Source: Promethearchaeota archaeon (GTDB lineage: Archaea; Asgardarchaeota; Lokiarchaeia; Sigynarchaeales; SOKP01). Taken from it: DNA of 26,087 nt. This document shows, piece by piece, positions 15,660 to 23,270 of this stretch. A model generated the notes under the pieces. That model was not told the DNA's origin, did no database searches, and saw nothing but the letters and a program-made list of their open reading frames with translations. Position numbers and translations under genes: made by a program. The DNA lies in assembly GCA_019057735.1 (NCBI GenBank), contig JAHLWV010000007.1, positions 1 to 26,087 on the forward strand. Reading direction: 5' to 3'. How positions within the stretch are numbered: the stretch's first letter is position 1; each line of letters begins with the position of its first letter.

Positions 15660-16256
15660 CTAATTAGAAGGATTATCGTGATTTTTCCCTGAAAATTTTT
15701 TAAAGGCGTATATTAATCTTTGAAGAACTGTTATATTAGTCCCAATGGCAAGAATGACCATTGTCCACCAGATTGCGGTGGGAAACCAGATTTGAAATAT
15801 TGAGCCTATAAAAAGAATAGGTACTCTGTCCGTTCTTTCTAGCAACCCTACCCCGTATAAGTTTGGAACTCCTAAGCTTTCTATTTTGGCTCTCGTATAC
15901 GAAGTTAAAAATGCCCCAGCTAGAGTAATTAGTCCAATATAAATGTTAGTATACCCACCAAGAATAATACCAAAGAAAATGAAGATATCTCCTATTCTAT
16001 CTAAGGTAGAATCTAAGAAAGCTCCTAATTTAGTAGGTCCTTGTAATCGAGCAACTACGCCATCTAATTGATCAAAAAATTCAACGATGAATAGCGTTAT
16101 AATAATGAAAACTATATTTTGGACCAAGAAACTCAAAAGGGTTAAAAACGCGAAAAAAAGACCTAAAGCAGTGATAACATTAGCGGGTACTCGTTTTATC
16201 TTTTTCCCCAATGGAAGTAATAGTTTTTCTGAATATTTTTTTACTCCTAATAACAT
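15660..16256 (-). CDS. CDP-alcohol phosphatidyltransferase (archaeal phospholipid head-group synthase)
   Basis: The 198-residue membrane protein carries the CDP-alcohol phosphotransferase signature FDQLDGVVAR followed by GAFLDSTLD: Asp62, Asp65, Gly66, Ala69-Arg70, Gly78, Asp82 and Asp86, the aspartates that bind the metal ions and CDP. Hydrophobic helices surround it (about 28-60, 88-115, 145-185). The sequence TKLGAFLDSTLDRIGD is typical of archaetidylinositol-phosphate-synthase-type members, so it probably joins CDP-archaeol (or another CDP-lipid) to an inositol- or glycerol-phosphate head group in the membrane. The exact acceptor cannot be read. Between Arg70 and Gly78 there are seven residues, one fewer than the usual spacing. 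Confidence 0.88.
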   Translation of the reverse strand: MLLGVKKYSEKLLLPLGKKIKRVPANVITALGLFFAFLTLLSFLVQNIVFIIITLFIVEFFDQLDGVVARLQGPTKLGAFLDSTLDRIGDIFIFFGIILGGYTNIYIGLITLAGAFLTSYTRAKIESLGVPNLYGVGLLERTDRVPILFIGSIFQIWFPTAIWWTMVILAIGTNITVLQRLIYAFKKFSGKNHDNPSN

Positions 16257-16341
16257 CTTGCTTTATTGTCTTAGATTTAGTGGGTTACATCTTTTCCCAA
16301 ATATAAGGCTTATCATAATTAATAATTAATGAATCAATGAG

Positions 16342-16362
16342 AAAAAAAAATATAAAAAAAAA
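16342..16362 (-). terminator. Double oligo-T terminator of the M32 peptidase gene
   Basis: Two runs of nine T on the minus strand, separated by ATA, begin a few bases after the stop codon at 16366. Confidence 0.55.
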
Positions 16363-16365
16363 CTT

Positions 16366-17859
16366 TTACACGCGATAAATTGGGTAATATTTCTTCTCTA
16401 CATATTCTATAAAATAGTCTGGGTTCAAGTCTTCTCCTGTAATTTTCTTAATTAAATCTTTTGCTTCGTAGATTTTACCGTATTGGTGAACATTTTCTCT
16501 TAAGTAAGCTAATAAGTTCGAAAAGTTACCTTTTTCGAAGTCCTCAGGTAAAGTTGGATGTTTTTTAAGAGCATCATTGTAAATCTGTGCTCCGTAGAGG
16601 TTACCAAGATGATAAGTCGGAAAATAGCCAAAGGCTCCACCTGACCAATGTATGTCTTGTAATACGCCGTCTGCATTATTTGGAGGTGTTATCCCTAATA
16701 AATCGTCCATTTTTGAATTCCAAATTTCTGGTAATTCACTAACATTAACATTTCCCTCAATAATATCTCTCTCTAATTCGAATCTTAAAATTATATGCAT
16801 ACCGTAAGTAACTTCATCCGCTTCTACACGAATAAGAGATGGTTGGACGGTGTTAATACTTCGATGAAACTCTTCCAGAGAGACATTTTTTAAATTTCCT
16901 GGAAAACTTTTTTCTAATTTAGGATACCAATATTTCCAAAATTCTTTACTGCGCCCTACTATATTTTCCCACATTCTCGATTGACTTTCGTGAATGCCCA
17001 TTGAACAGCCATTTGCTAAAATGTTACCATGAATTTCTTTCTTAAATCCCATGTCATATAGGGCGTGGCCACATTCGTGAATCGAACCAAAAACACAGGT
17101 AGAGAAGAAATTTTCGTCAATTCGCGTAGTAAATCTTGTATCCGTAGAAGAGAGAGATGTTGTAAATGGATGAACTGACTTATCTTGACGTCCTTTATTA
17201 AAATCATAATTCAATCCCTTAATAACATCAATACTAAAGTCCCATTGTTTATCTACGTCCCATTTCTGAGTAAGAATGGAAAAGTCTGGTTTATCGGTTG
17301 AAGTATTCAATTTTTTTATGATTTTATTAAGATTTTGCTTCGATTTGTAGAATATGTTCGAAATCCAATCGTATGTGGCACCAGGTTCGTAGAGATCGAT
17401 GAGCGTTGAGTAAGGATCAGGATGTGTATCTAATTTCTCTGCAACCTGAATTTGAAGTCCGATCATCTTCTCTAATAGTGGTTGAAATAGAGAAAAGTCA
17501 TCTTTTTTCCGGGCTTCAACCCATTTAGCGTGCCCTAAAGAGGCAGTTTTAGAAATTTCTTCAACCAATTTCGTTGGTAATTTGACTTCTTGATCGTATT
17601 CTCTTTTAGCTTCTCGTATGAAGGCAGCGTCAATTAAATCTAAATTATCTAACCTCTCACATTCTTTGATCAGATTTCCTATTTTATCAGAAATTAATCG
17701 CTCATGAACAATTTTACTCATGAGAGCATTTTGCTCTGCTCTACCTCCAAAAGATCCGGGAGGTAAATTAACTTGTTCATCCCATCCTAATAATGAACGG
17801 ATGTGGTTAAGTCGAGTAATTTCACTAAATTCCTCCTTAAGTTTTTCTATAGGATTCAT
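16366..17859 (-). CDS. M32 carboxypeptidase (Taq family)
   Basis: A zinc metallocarboxypeptidase of about 497 residues. Numbering from the upstream GTG, the metal site is HECGH (265-269), with the third ligand Glu295 in HESQSRMWEN; DTRFTTR (244-250) and HPFTTS are also family motifs. M32 enzymes trim C-terminal residues from peptides, have broad specificity except for proline, and act as cytoplasmic dimers. Length is normal. The frame extends to a GTG at 17871, but the GTGATT there matches the anti-Shine-Dalgarno end of 16S rRNA and sits about seven bases before the ATG at 17859, so I use the ATG. It stands alone, with its own TATA-like element (around 17914-17924) and terminator. Confidence 0.95.
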   Translation of the reverse strand: MNPIEKLKEEFSEITRLNHIRSLLGWDEQVNLPPGSFGGRAEQNALMSKIVHERLISDKIGNLIKECERLDNLDLIDAAFIREAKREYDQEVKLPTKLVEEISKTASLGHAKWVEARKKDDFSLFQPLLEKMIGLQIQVAEKLDTHPDPYSTLIDLYEPGATYDWISNIFYKSKQNLNKIIKKLNTSTDKPDFSILTQKWDVDKQWDFSIDVIKGLNYDFNKGRQDKSVHPFTTSLSSTDTRFTTRIDENFFSTCVFGSIHECGHALYDMGFKKEIHGNILANGCSMGIHESQSRMWENIVGRSKEFWKYWYPKLEKSFPGNLKNVSLEEFHRSINTVQPSLIRVEADEVTYGMHIILRFELERDIIEGNVNVSELPEIWNSKMDDLLGITPPNNADGVLQDIHWSGGAFGYFPTYHLGNLYGAQIYNDALKKHPTLPEDFEKGNFSNLLAYLRENVHQYGKIYEAKDLIKKITGEDLNPDYFIEYVEKKYYPIYRV

Positions 17860-17913
17860 ATTTTTAATCACTTGTTTTAATTTTCTTGAATTTTATATAA
17901 ACGAGATAAATCT

Positions 17914-17924
17914 AAGTATATAAA
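17914..17924 (-). promoter_or_regulatory. TATA-like box of the M32 gene
   Basis: The minus strand reads TTTATATACTT about 55 bases before the ATG at 17859. It abuts an eight-T run (17922-17929) that could end transcription of the gene stopping at 17988. Confidence 0.35.
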
Positions 17925-17987
17925 AAAAATTTGCTTTTTTTGTTCACTACCCCATTCTCTTATTATGTGAAAAGCAAGTCAAAACTT

Positions 17988-19514
17988 CTACAAGGAATCG
18001 TGTCTTACAAAGAAGGTAGCTGCAGATTCGAGATCCTCAATTGTGAGAGGTCTTGCTAAAGTTTTCTGTAGTTCTGTTATTAATTGAGAGCATAACTTTA
18101 GACTTAAGGTACTTCCACTTTGTTCAATCATTTTTTGAAGCATTTCAGGATAAATTGCTTCGCTTTCACTTTCACTTTGCTCTAGCGTTGGACGTTTCTC
18201 TTCGGGTATAACCTTGTCTATATGGAGCGTAATGTCTTCTTTATCTATATCTTCTGCTTCTGTAGCATCCGACATTGAAAATAACAATAAATCCTCTGTC
18301 TCTTGTTTAGCTACGGGTGAATGTGAGGCTTTAATTGTAGCCCTAGGAATTTCAATGGGGGGAGGTTTAATTTGAGATTTATTAGATGGTAGTGGTGCTA
18401 CTTGAACTCGTCGCGTAAATTGAATTTTTCCTGGTATCTCGAATTTTTTTTTTCTTTCTTGTTGTTTCCTCATTTTAGTTTGTTCGTCGATTTTTTCTTG
18501 TAACTTCGTTATTTTTTCCTTAAGAGTCGAGATGTAAGTAAAATCTTGATAGTCATTAGATATGTTTATCAATTCTTTGTATTTGGCAATCGCGAGTATT
18601 AAATTCCCGCCGTTTTCAATGCTTTTAGCTTCATTAAACGACTCATTAAAATGATGAGGTAGAAGTTTTTTTAGATTGAGCGTTTTAGCGATTAAGAGTT
18701 TGATTTTTTCTGCCATTCCCATTTCAATTAATGAAATTTCTTCAAAATCAGAAAGGTCTAATTCGTTTTTTATGATTTTCAAGTCATTTTTATCGATTAG
18801 TTCACGTTTGTTTCCAAGAATAAGAAGCTTGGAGAATTTGGTTTCTTGTTTTTGCAAGTCTAAAAAATGATTAATTACTCGGATATGATAATTAGATAAA
18901 TCGAATAATAAAACTACCAAGTCAGACCCTTGTATGAATTTTGACCATAAGAGCGAAAAATTATCTTTTAATTCAAAATCCCAGAGATCGAACTTCAAAT
19001 TATCTACAGCAAAAATCGATGATTTTGCGAAATTCATAATTTGACGTACTTGGTCGCTTTTTATCATGTTAAATAATTGAGTCTTACCAGAATTTATTGG
19101 TCCAACAATAGCAATTTTAGAATGCAAATTGTGTTGCTGTTCTCTCAAAAAATCTACAAATTCTCGTTTCTTATCATCTGGTTTGGTCACATCTGTCGGA
19201 TTGGAAAACAATTCATGAAACTTTTTTATTGTGTTTTCTAATATTGGAGATATATATTCAAGGTTATCAACTAAGTCTGTAATAAATAAAAATAATACAT
19301 TATTCTCTGATTTGTGGAATATTTGGAAGTTTTCTGAGACAGGGCGATGAAAAATTTTGCCTTTCATAGGCATATCTAGGAACGATTGAATTACCTCCCT
19401 AACGTTATTCAATTCGCTATCTCCTAGTGCGAGAGCGTATGTGTGATTATAAATATTTTTTCCAGAATAAAATATATGGATTTGCCGAAGTATTTTTATC
19501 TCCTCTTTTTTCAA
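17988..19514 (-). CDS. Longin-like domain fused to a degenerate small GTPase and coiled coil
   Basis: The 508-residue protein has three parts. Residues 1-105 read as strand-strand-helix-three strands-helix (ILRQIHIFYSGKNIYNHTYA; LNNVREVIQSFLDMP; GKIFHRPVS; NFQIFHKSE; NVLFLFITDL; YISPILENTIKKFHELF), the order of a longin/roadblock-type fold. Residues 133-285 are GTPase-like: P-loop GPINSGKT (138-145), WDFEL (178-182) in place of WDxxG, VVLLFDLSNYH, and GNKRE (234-238) in place of NKxD, so switch II and the guanine-specificity motif are altered. A tetratricopeptide-like/coiled stretch (290-355), a disordered proline-rich linker and a helical C-terminus follow. The start is a TTG; the frame is closed seven codons upstream. 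The longin call is by pattern only. Confidence 0.75.
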   Translation of the reverse strand: MKKEEIKILRQIHIFYSGKNIYNHTYALALGDSELNNVREVIQSFLDMPMKGKIFHRPVSENFQIFHKSENNVLFLFITDLVDNLEYISPILENTIKKFHELFSNPTDVTKPDDKKREFVDFLREQQHNLHSKIAIVGPINSGKTQLFNMIKSDQVRQIMNFAKSSIFAVDNLKFDLWDFELKDNFSLLWSKFIQGSDLVVLLFDLSNYHIRVINHFLDLQKQETKFSKLLILGNKRELIDKNDLKIIKNELDLSDFEEISLIEMGMAEKIKLLIAKTLNLKKLLPHHFNESFNEAKSIENGGNLILAIAKYKELINISNDYQDFTYISTLKEKITKLQEKIDEQTKMRKQQERKKKFEIPGKIQFTRRVQVAPLPSNKSQIKPPPIEIPRATIKASHSPVAKQETEDLLLFSMSDATEAEDIDKEDITLHIDKVIPEEKRPTLEQSESESEAIYPEMLQKMIEQSGSTLSLKLCSQLITELQKTLARPLTIEDLESAATFFVRHDSL

Positions 19515-19540
19515 GGAATTCTTTAATCGCTTTCTTTAAT

Positions 19541-19552
19541 AATATATATTTA
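19541..19552 (-). promoter_or_regulatory. TATA box of the longin-GTPase gene
   Basis: TTAAATATATATT on the minus strand is centred about 32 bases before the TTG start at 19514. At archaeal spacing the transcript would start at or next to the TTG, suggesting leaderless initiation at a TTG codon; no Shine-Dalgarno motif is visible. Confidence 0.4.
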
Positions 19553-19688
19553 ATCTCTCATTAATATATTTTACAATTCGAAGTACTTTCAGTTAGTCAG
19601 TTTAAAACTCAATAGAAAAGTTTAGAATTAGTGTTAAATGTTATCAAAATGTATCTTATGATTTTCTAAATCAAAATAATTCTGAAAA

Positions 19689-20618
19689 ATGCCACTCCAG
19701 CCTGAACATATTGCTAAGTTTTTAGACGAGGATGTAGATTTGAAGTTCAAGTCAGAATTGCTTGAACTTTTGAGAGAGCGAATTGATAGATTATGTTTTA
19801 AAGAGTGTGAAATTGATCGAATCCAGTGTACATTAACTCCTTTGTGTACTCAACGATTTTTAATTAATTTGCGAATTAAAAATGGTTTGACATTAAATGA
19901 TTTACCAAAATTTTGTTATAAAGTCCATAGAGATGTAATTGAAAGATATTTTTGGCATAAAACAATAATATACAAACCATTTGACACTTATTTATACCTA
20001 ATAGACTTCTTTTCAGTTTATTTTAGAGGAGACTATCGAGCTCTGAATAAATTTTTTTCAAAAGAAGATTTTAAAGGAGCAAACAAGATTTTTAATGATA
20101 GAATAAATAATAGGGACGAGGATTTTCAATATCTTTTAACTAAAGACCACGATTTTATGATATTTAAATACGATGATAAAATTCATGTTTGCTTCATACA
20201 CGAAAATTATGCGTTATGTAACGCAAATAGAGAAAAAATTCCTGATTTGAAGCTTCTATTTGGTTTAAGTAAGCTTTTTGCCCGAATATATTTTCCTGAG
20301 GTTAAGTTAAAATTAATTCCGGATGAATGCGTAGAGATCACAACTTTTATCCCAAAAGATGCGCTTTCTTCCATTAGCAATGAAGAACCAAAGGATGAAG
20401 ATTCTAAACGAGATACCTATATTTGGAATGTTTTCTATAGTGATTTAGACGTTTTAAGCCAATTCTGTAAAGAAATTAGTATTTATGTTGACAGAAAGCA
20501 AAATTTAGCAATAAAACTAAGCATAGCCGTAAAAGAAAAACTCCGATACCGAGATTTACGTTTAGTGTTCAACATTATACTTCGCTTGTATAACGATTTC
20601 TATGTATTACATATTTAA
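19689..20618 (+). CDS. Unknown protein with N-terminal cysteine cluster
   Basis: A 309-residue protein of mixed helices and strands that I do not recognise. Its first 60 residues hold four cysteines, C36, C40, C47 and C53, inside RLCFKECEIDRIQCTLTPLC, which could bind zinc or an iron-sulfur cluster, though the spacing fits no standard finger. The middle (about 80-215) is rich in aromatic residues with alternating strands (HDFMIFKYDDKIHVCFIHEN). There is no signal peptide or membrane segment. Divergent from the longin-GTPase gene (174-base gap) and followed 33 bases later by the HEAT/coiled-coil gene, so the two plus-strand genes probably form an operon. Confidence 0.75.
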   Translation: MPLQPEHIAKFLDEDVDLKFKSELLELLRERIDRLCFKECEIDRIQCTLTPLCTQRFLINLRIKNGLTLNDLPKFCYKVHRDVIERYFWHKTIIYKPFDTYLYLIDFFSVYFRGDYRALNKFFSKEDFKGANKIFNDRINNRDEDFQYLLTKDHDFMIFKYDDKIHVCFIHENYALCNANREKIPDLKLLFGLSKLFARIYFPEVKLKLIPDECVEITTFIPKDALSSISNEEPKDEDSKRDTYIWNVFYSDLDVLSQFCKEISIYVDRKQNLAIKLSIAVKEKLRYRDLRLVFNIILRLYNDFYVLHI

Positions 20619-20651
20619 TATTATGATAAAAAAAAAGAATGTTGACTAAAA

Positions 20652-22115
20652 ATGGCCGATATTAACCAAAATAATCCAGAAATAATTAAAATTAAAGATT
20701 TTGTGAAAGATGATAGATTAGATGACGCAGTTAAAATTATTGCCTTATATCTTGGAGATTCAAATCAAGATAATTATTTGAACAGACTAGAGAACATCAT
20801 CGAGATGCTACTGACCCTTCATGGAGGAAGAATGGTATTGAGATTTTTAATAGAGCAACTCATAATAGATATCCCTTCATTACTAGAAAATCTCTCCAAA
20901 CGTGATTCTGTCCTTCGATATTCTTTTTTATTACTCTTGAAAACACTTTGCGAAAACGAATGCGATTTGTTCCTCCCCCACAGCGAAGATTTATTAGATT
21001 CTCACGATCCAAATGTTCGGGAAGCCGCCTTACAGCTAATAATTTTTATGGCAGGTGGAGAGATCGATATTGAAAATGAATCATTAGTTAACAAAATCGT
21101 TATTACTTTAGCTGACGAAAAAGATTTTGTAGTTGAGAAAGCTATACAAGCTCTAATAACAATTGGACGAAGGCATCCATCTTTAATTACAAAAGCAGTA
21201 ACTAATTTTATTAAGGAACAGCCAGAAAACGAAAAAGCAAAGAATGCTGTAGACACGGTGCTGAAGTCAGTAGTTACTGTCGAAAAAATTGATGAATTAG
21301 TTGAAGAAAGCCATAAAGAAGCAATATTGGACGAAAAATCATTAGAAAAGGAAAAAATTGAGAGAATCGATAAGGAGTTAGATTTAAAGAAAAAAGAAAT
21401 TGAAATCAAGATAAAAAAACTAGAATTGAAAGAAAAAGAGAAGGACTTTGAAGAAAAAATAATTCAAGAAAGAGAAAAGACGCTAAAAATTAAGGAGGAC
21501 AATCTCGAACAAGAAACTACAGTAGGTTCTGACTTAGAGACCCTCCCTAAAAAAGTTATAAAACAATTAAAAAAGGAAAAAACTGAGATAATCGATAAGG
21601 AATTAGAATTAAAGAAAAAAGAAATTGAAATCAAGAAAAAAAAATTAGAATTGGAAGAAAAAGAGAAGGATTTAGAAGAAAAAATAATCCAAGAAAGAGA
21701 AAAAACATTAAAACTTAAAGAAGAAATTCTCGAACAAGAAACTACAGTAGGTTCTGAATTAGAAATCATCCCTAAAAAAGTTCAAAAACAATTGAAAAAG
21801 GAAGAATCTCACATCATAGACAGGGAGATAGAATTAAAGAAAAAAGAAATTGAAATCAAGAAAAAAAAATTAGAGTTAGAATTCAAAGAACGGGAAATTG
21901 AAGAATTGGCTATTCAAGAAAAAGAAAAAGCTTTAAAAATAAAGGAGGAACTAATTGAAAAAGAAACAGAACTATCTTACGTCGAAATTGAACTGCACCA
22001 GAAAAAAATCGAGGAAAAAGAACAAAGAATCATGGAAAGCGAACTTGAGAGAGCAGAAGAGAAAATAAAAAAGCTTATAGACGAGGAACCTCACAACTCT
22101 GATGAAGACAGTTGA
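20652..22115 (+). CDS. HEAT-repeat protein with long tandem-repeat coiled coil
   Basis: The 487-residue protein has an N-terminal helical-repeat half (about 1-215) with HEAT-like pairs such as HDPNVREAALQLIIFMAG and DFVVEKAIQALITIGRRHP, and a highly charged Lys/Glu coiled coil from about 215 to the end. The coil contains a 75-residue repeat: residues 238-312, 313-387, then a degenerate copy from 388. Each copy has KKKEIEIKxKKLEL, EKIIQEREKTLK and QETTVGSxLE, the last likely a hinge between coil segments. No ATPase or membrane part is seen. It looks like a scaffold or tether with adhesive HEAT repeats at one end and an extended rod at the other, and it is cotranscribed with the preceding cysteine protein. 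Confidence 0.85.
   Translation: MADINQNNPEIIKIKDFVKDDRLDDAVKIIALYLGDSNQDNYLNRLENIIEMLLTLHGGRMVLRFLIEQLIIDIPSLLENLSKRDSVLRYSFLLLLKTLCENECDLFLPHSEDLLDSHDPNVREAALQLIIFMAGGEIDIENESLVNKIVITLADEKDFVVEKAIQALITIGRRHPSLITKAVTNFIKEQPENEKAKNAVDTVLKSVVTVEKIDELVEESHKEAILDEKSLEKEKIERIDKELDLKKKEIEIKIKKLELKEKEKDFEEKIIQEREKTLKIKEDNLEQETTVGSDLETLPKKVIKQLKKEKTEIIDKELELKKKEIEIKKKKLELEEKEKDLEEKIIQEREKTLKLKEEILEQETTVGSELEIIPKKVQKQLKKEESHIIDREIELKKKEIEIKKKKLELEFKEREIEELAIQEKEKALKIKEELIEKETELSYVEIELHQKKIEEKEQRIMESELERAEEKIKKLIDEEPHNSDEDS
21363..22000 (+). repeat. 225-bp in-frame tandem repeat inside the coiled-coil gene
   Basis: Unit 1 is 21363-21587 and unit 2 is 21588-21812; a third, diverged and shortened unit begins at 21813. 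The first two units are very similar in DNA, with shared long identical runs around GAAATTGAAATCAAG and CAAGAAACTACAGTAGGTTC, which points to a fairly recent duplication. Confidence 0.85.
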
Positions 22116-22145
22116 ATAATAAGAAAGTTAAAATAACTCATAGCC

Positions 22146-23144
22146 CTAATTGATTTTATCTTCCGTAATGGGTGCGGTGTATAATCGCTTCACTATTTTT
22201 CGAATCTCACCAACCTTAACACTATCCGCAGGTAAACTTTTTTGTATGGCCTTAGCGAGGGTATAAGCAAGCTCTATATAAGCTAAATCCTCTAAAAATT
22301 CAACAATCTGAATTTTATAATCGCTATCCTCTACGCCTTCCCCATATTCCATCAATTTCTCTTTCAGTAAGAGATCTATCTTATCCGTCCTTTCAATAAA
22401 ACGCACTTTTTTAACTAATTGTTTAAAAGAATTAAAAATGTTGTAGAGCTCTGAACGAGGATAATCATCGATATTCTTTAATACATAGAATATAAAGAGT
22501 TCCGCTTTTTCGTAGCGTTTAATTTTCAAACTCACTTCTAAAAGTTCTAGAAGTGCTTGTTCGTAAAGAAATTTACTTTCGATATTAGGAACAATTTTTT
22601 CGAACATCCAATCAATTAAGTTAGGTTGATCAAATCTTTTTATGACATCAATAAGGAGTTTGATAACAGAAAGATACAACTTAGCATTTTCAGTTTTGGT
22701 CCCTGATAAGAACGATACTAAAGCATATTTAATCCGTCCCATAGCATCTTCCATGTTAATGGGCGTTTCTGCGAATTTGTAAAACGCTGATTCTAAAATT
22801 GGTTGAATTTTTTCTCTATTTTTAAAATCGTAGATGAAATATTCACCCCAATTCGGAACAATTTTTTTTGAAGTTGCCTTATCTTTGGTTTTTGGAATGG
22901 ATTTTGTAGGTGATCTTGGTTTTGATGCTTTTGCTTTTACTATTTGATTTTTCGCATCTTCCTCTGTTAATAATTCTAAAATAATCTTATCTTTTTCTTT
23001 TGGAACTATTATTCTGAAGAATACTTCTTTCTCTTCATTGAATAAGGCTTCTCTTAGTTCTTTTGGGAAAGTGATACCTGTTTTAGTCTTTTTAATAATA
23101 TCTTCAAAAAAAACTTCTTCCTCAGGTCTTTTATCTTGCGCCAT
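22146..23144 (-). CDS. AbrB-like N-terminal domain with helical-repeat C-terminus
   Basis: From the ATG at 23144 the protein has 332 residues. Residues about 10-65 read KKTKTGITFPKELREALFNEE, then FRIIVPKEKDKIILELL, resembling the swapped-hairpin AbrB/SpoVT DNA-binding fold, though the usual small-residue turn is changed. A basic, proline-rich linker (SKPRSPTKSIPKTKDK) leads to a helical domain of about 230 residues with repeated helix pairs of TPR/HEAT character. The frame extends upstream to an ATG at 23198, but this overlaps a 40-residue ORF in another frame, so I prefer 23144, two bases after that ORF's stop. It may be a DNA-binding or scaffold protein; the link to transcription is inferred only from the fold. 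It is the last gene of a three-gene minus-strand unit. Confidence 0.75.
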   Translation of the reverse strand: MAQDKRPEEEVFFEDIIKKTKTGITFPKELREALFNEEKEVFFRIIVPKEKDKIILELLTEEDAKNQIVKAKASKPRSPTKSIPKTKDKATSKKIVPNWGEYFIYDFKNREKIQPILESAFYKFAETPINMEDAMGRIKYALVSFLSGTKTENAKLYLSVIKLLIDVIKRFDQPNLIDWMFEKIVPNIESKFLYEQALLELLEVSLKIKRYEKAELFIFYVLKNIDDYPRSELYNIFNSFKQLVKKVRFIERTDKIDLLLKEKLMEYGEGVEDSDYKIQIVEFLEDLAYIELAYTLAKAIQKSLPADSVKVGEIRKIVKRLYTAPITEDKIN

Positions 23145-23146
23145 AT

Positions 23147-23269
23147 TTATTGGTAGGAATAACCATTTTTTAATTCTATGTTGAATTGAAATAGACATAT
23201 TTTACCCTTCTCTATCACTATGTTACAATCGCGTACTGTAGCGTTGCGTTTCTCTAAAGTGTCGTACAT
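23147..23269 (-). CDS. Small ORF (40 aa) between two cotranscribed genes
   Basis: The frame from the ATG at 23269-23267 to the TAA at 23149-23147 encodes 40 residues starting MYDTLEKRNATVRDC and ending ELKNGYSYQ. It starts one base after the stop of the CxxC/HxxH gene, with GGATGA just upstream, and ends two bases before the ATG of the AbrB-like gene. This tight packing suggests a real cistron, but a frameshifted tail of a neighbour or an untranslated spacer is possible. No family is recognised. Confidence 0.45.
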   Translation of the reverse strand: MYDTLEKRNATVRDCNIVIEKGKICLFQFNIELKNGYSYQ

Positions 23270-23270
23270 A

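Noticed and set aside
20994..21775. Long serine- and phenylalanine-rich open frames on the minus strand
   Set aside because: They are antisense to the Lys/Glu-rich coiled coil; AAA and GAA codons read as TTT and TTC on the other strand, giving Phe/Ser shadows.
21363..22000. CRISPR array
   Set aside because: The repeats are 225-base, in frame, directly adjacent and without spacers, inside a coding gene.
23145..23198. Extension of the AbrB-like protein to the ATG at 23198
   Set aside because: The extra 18 residues overlap a better-placed 40-residue ORF in another frame and read like a shadow translation.
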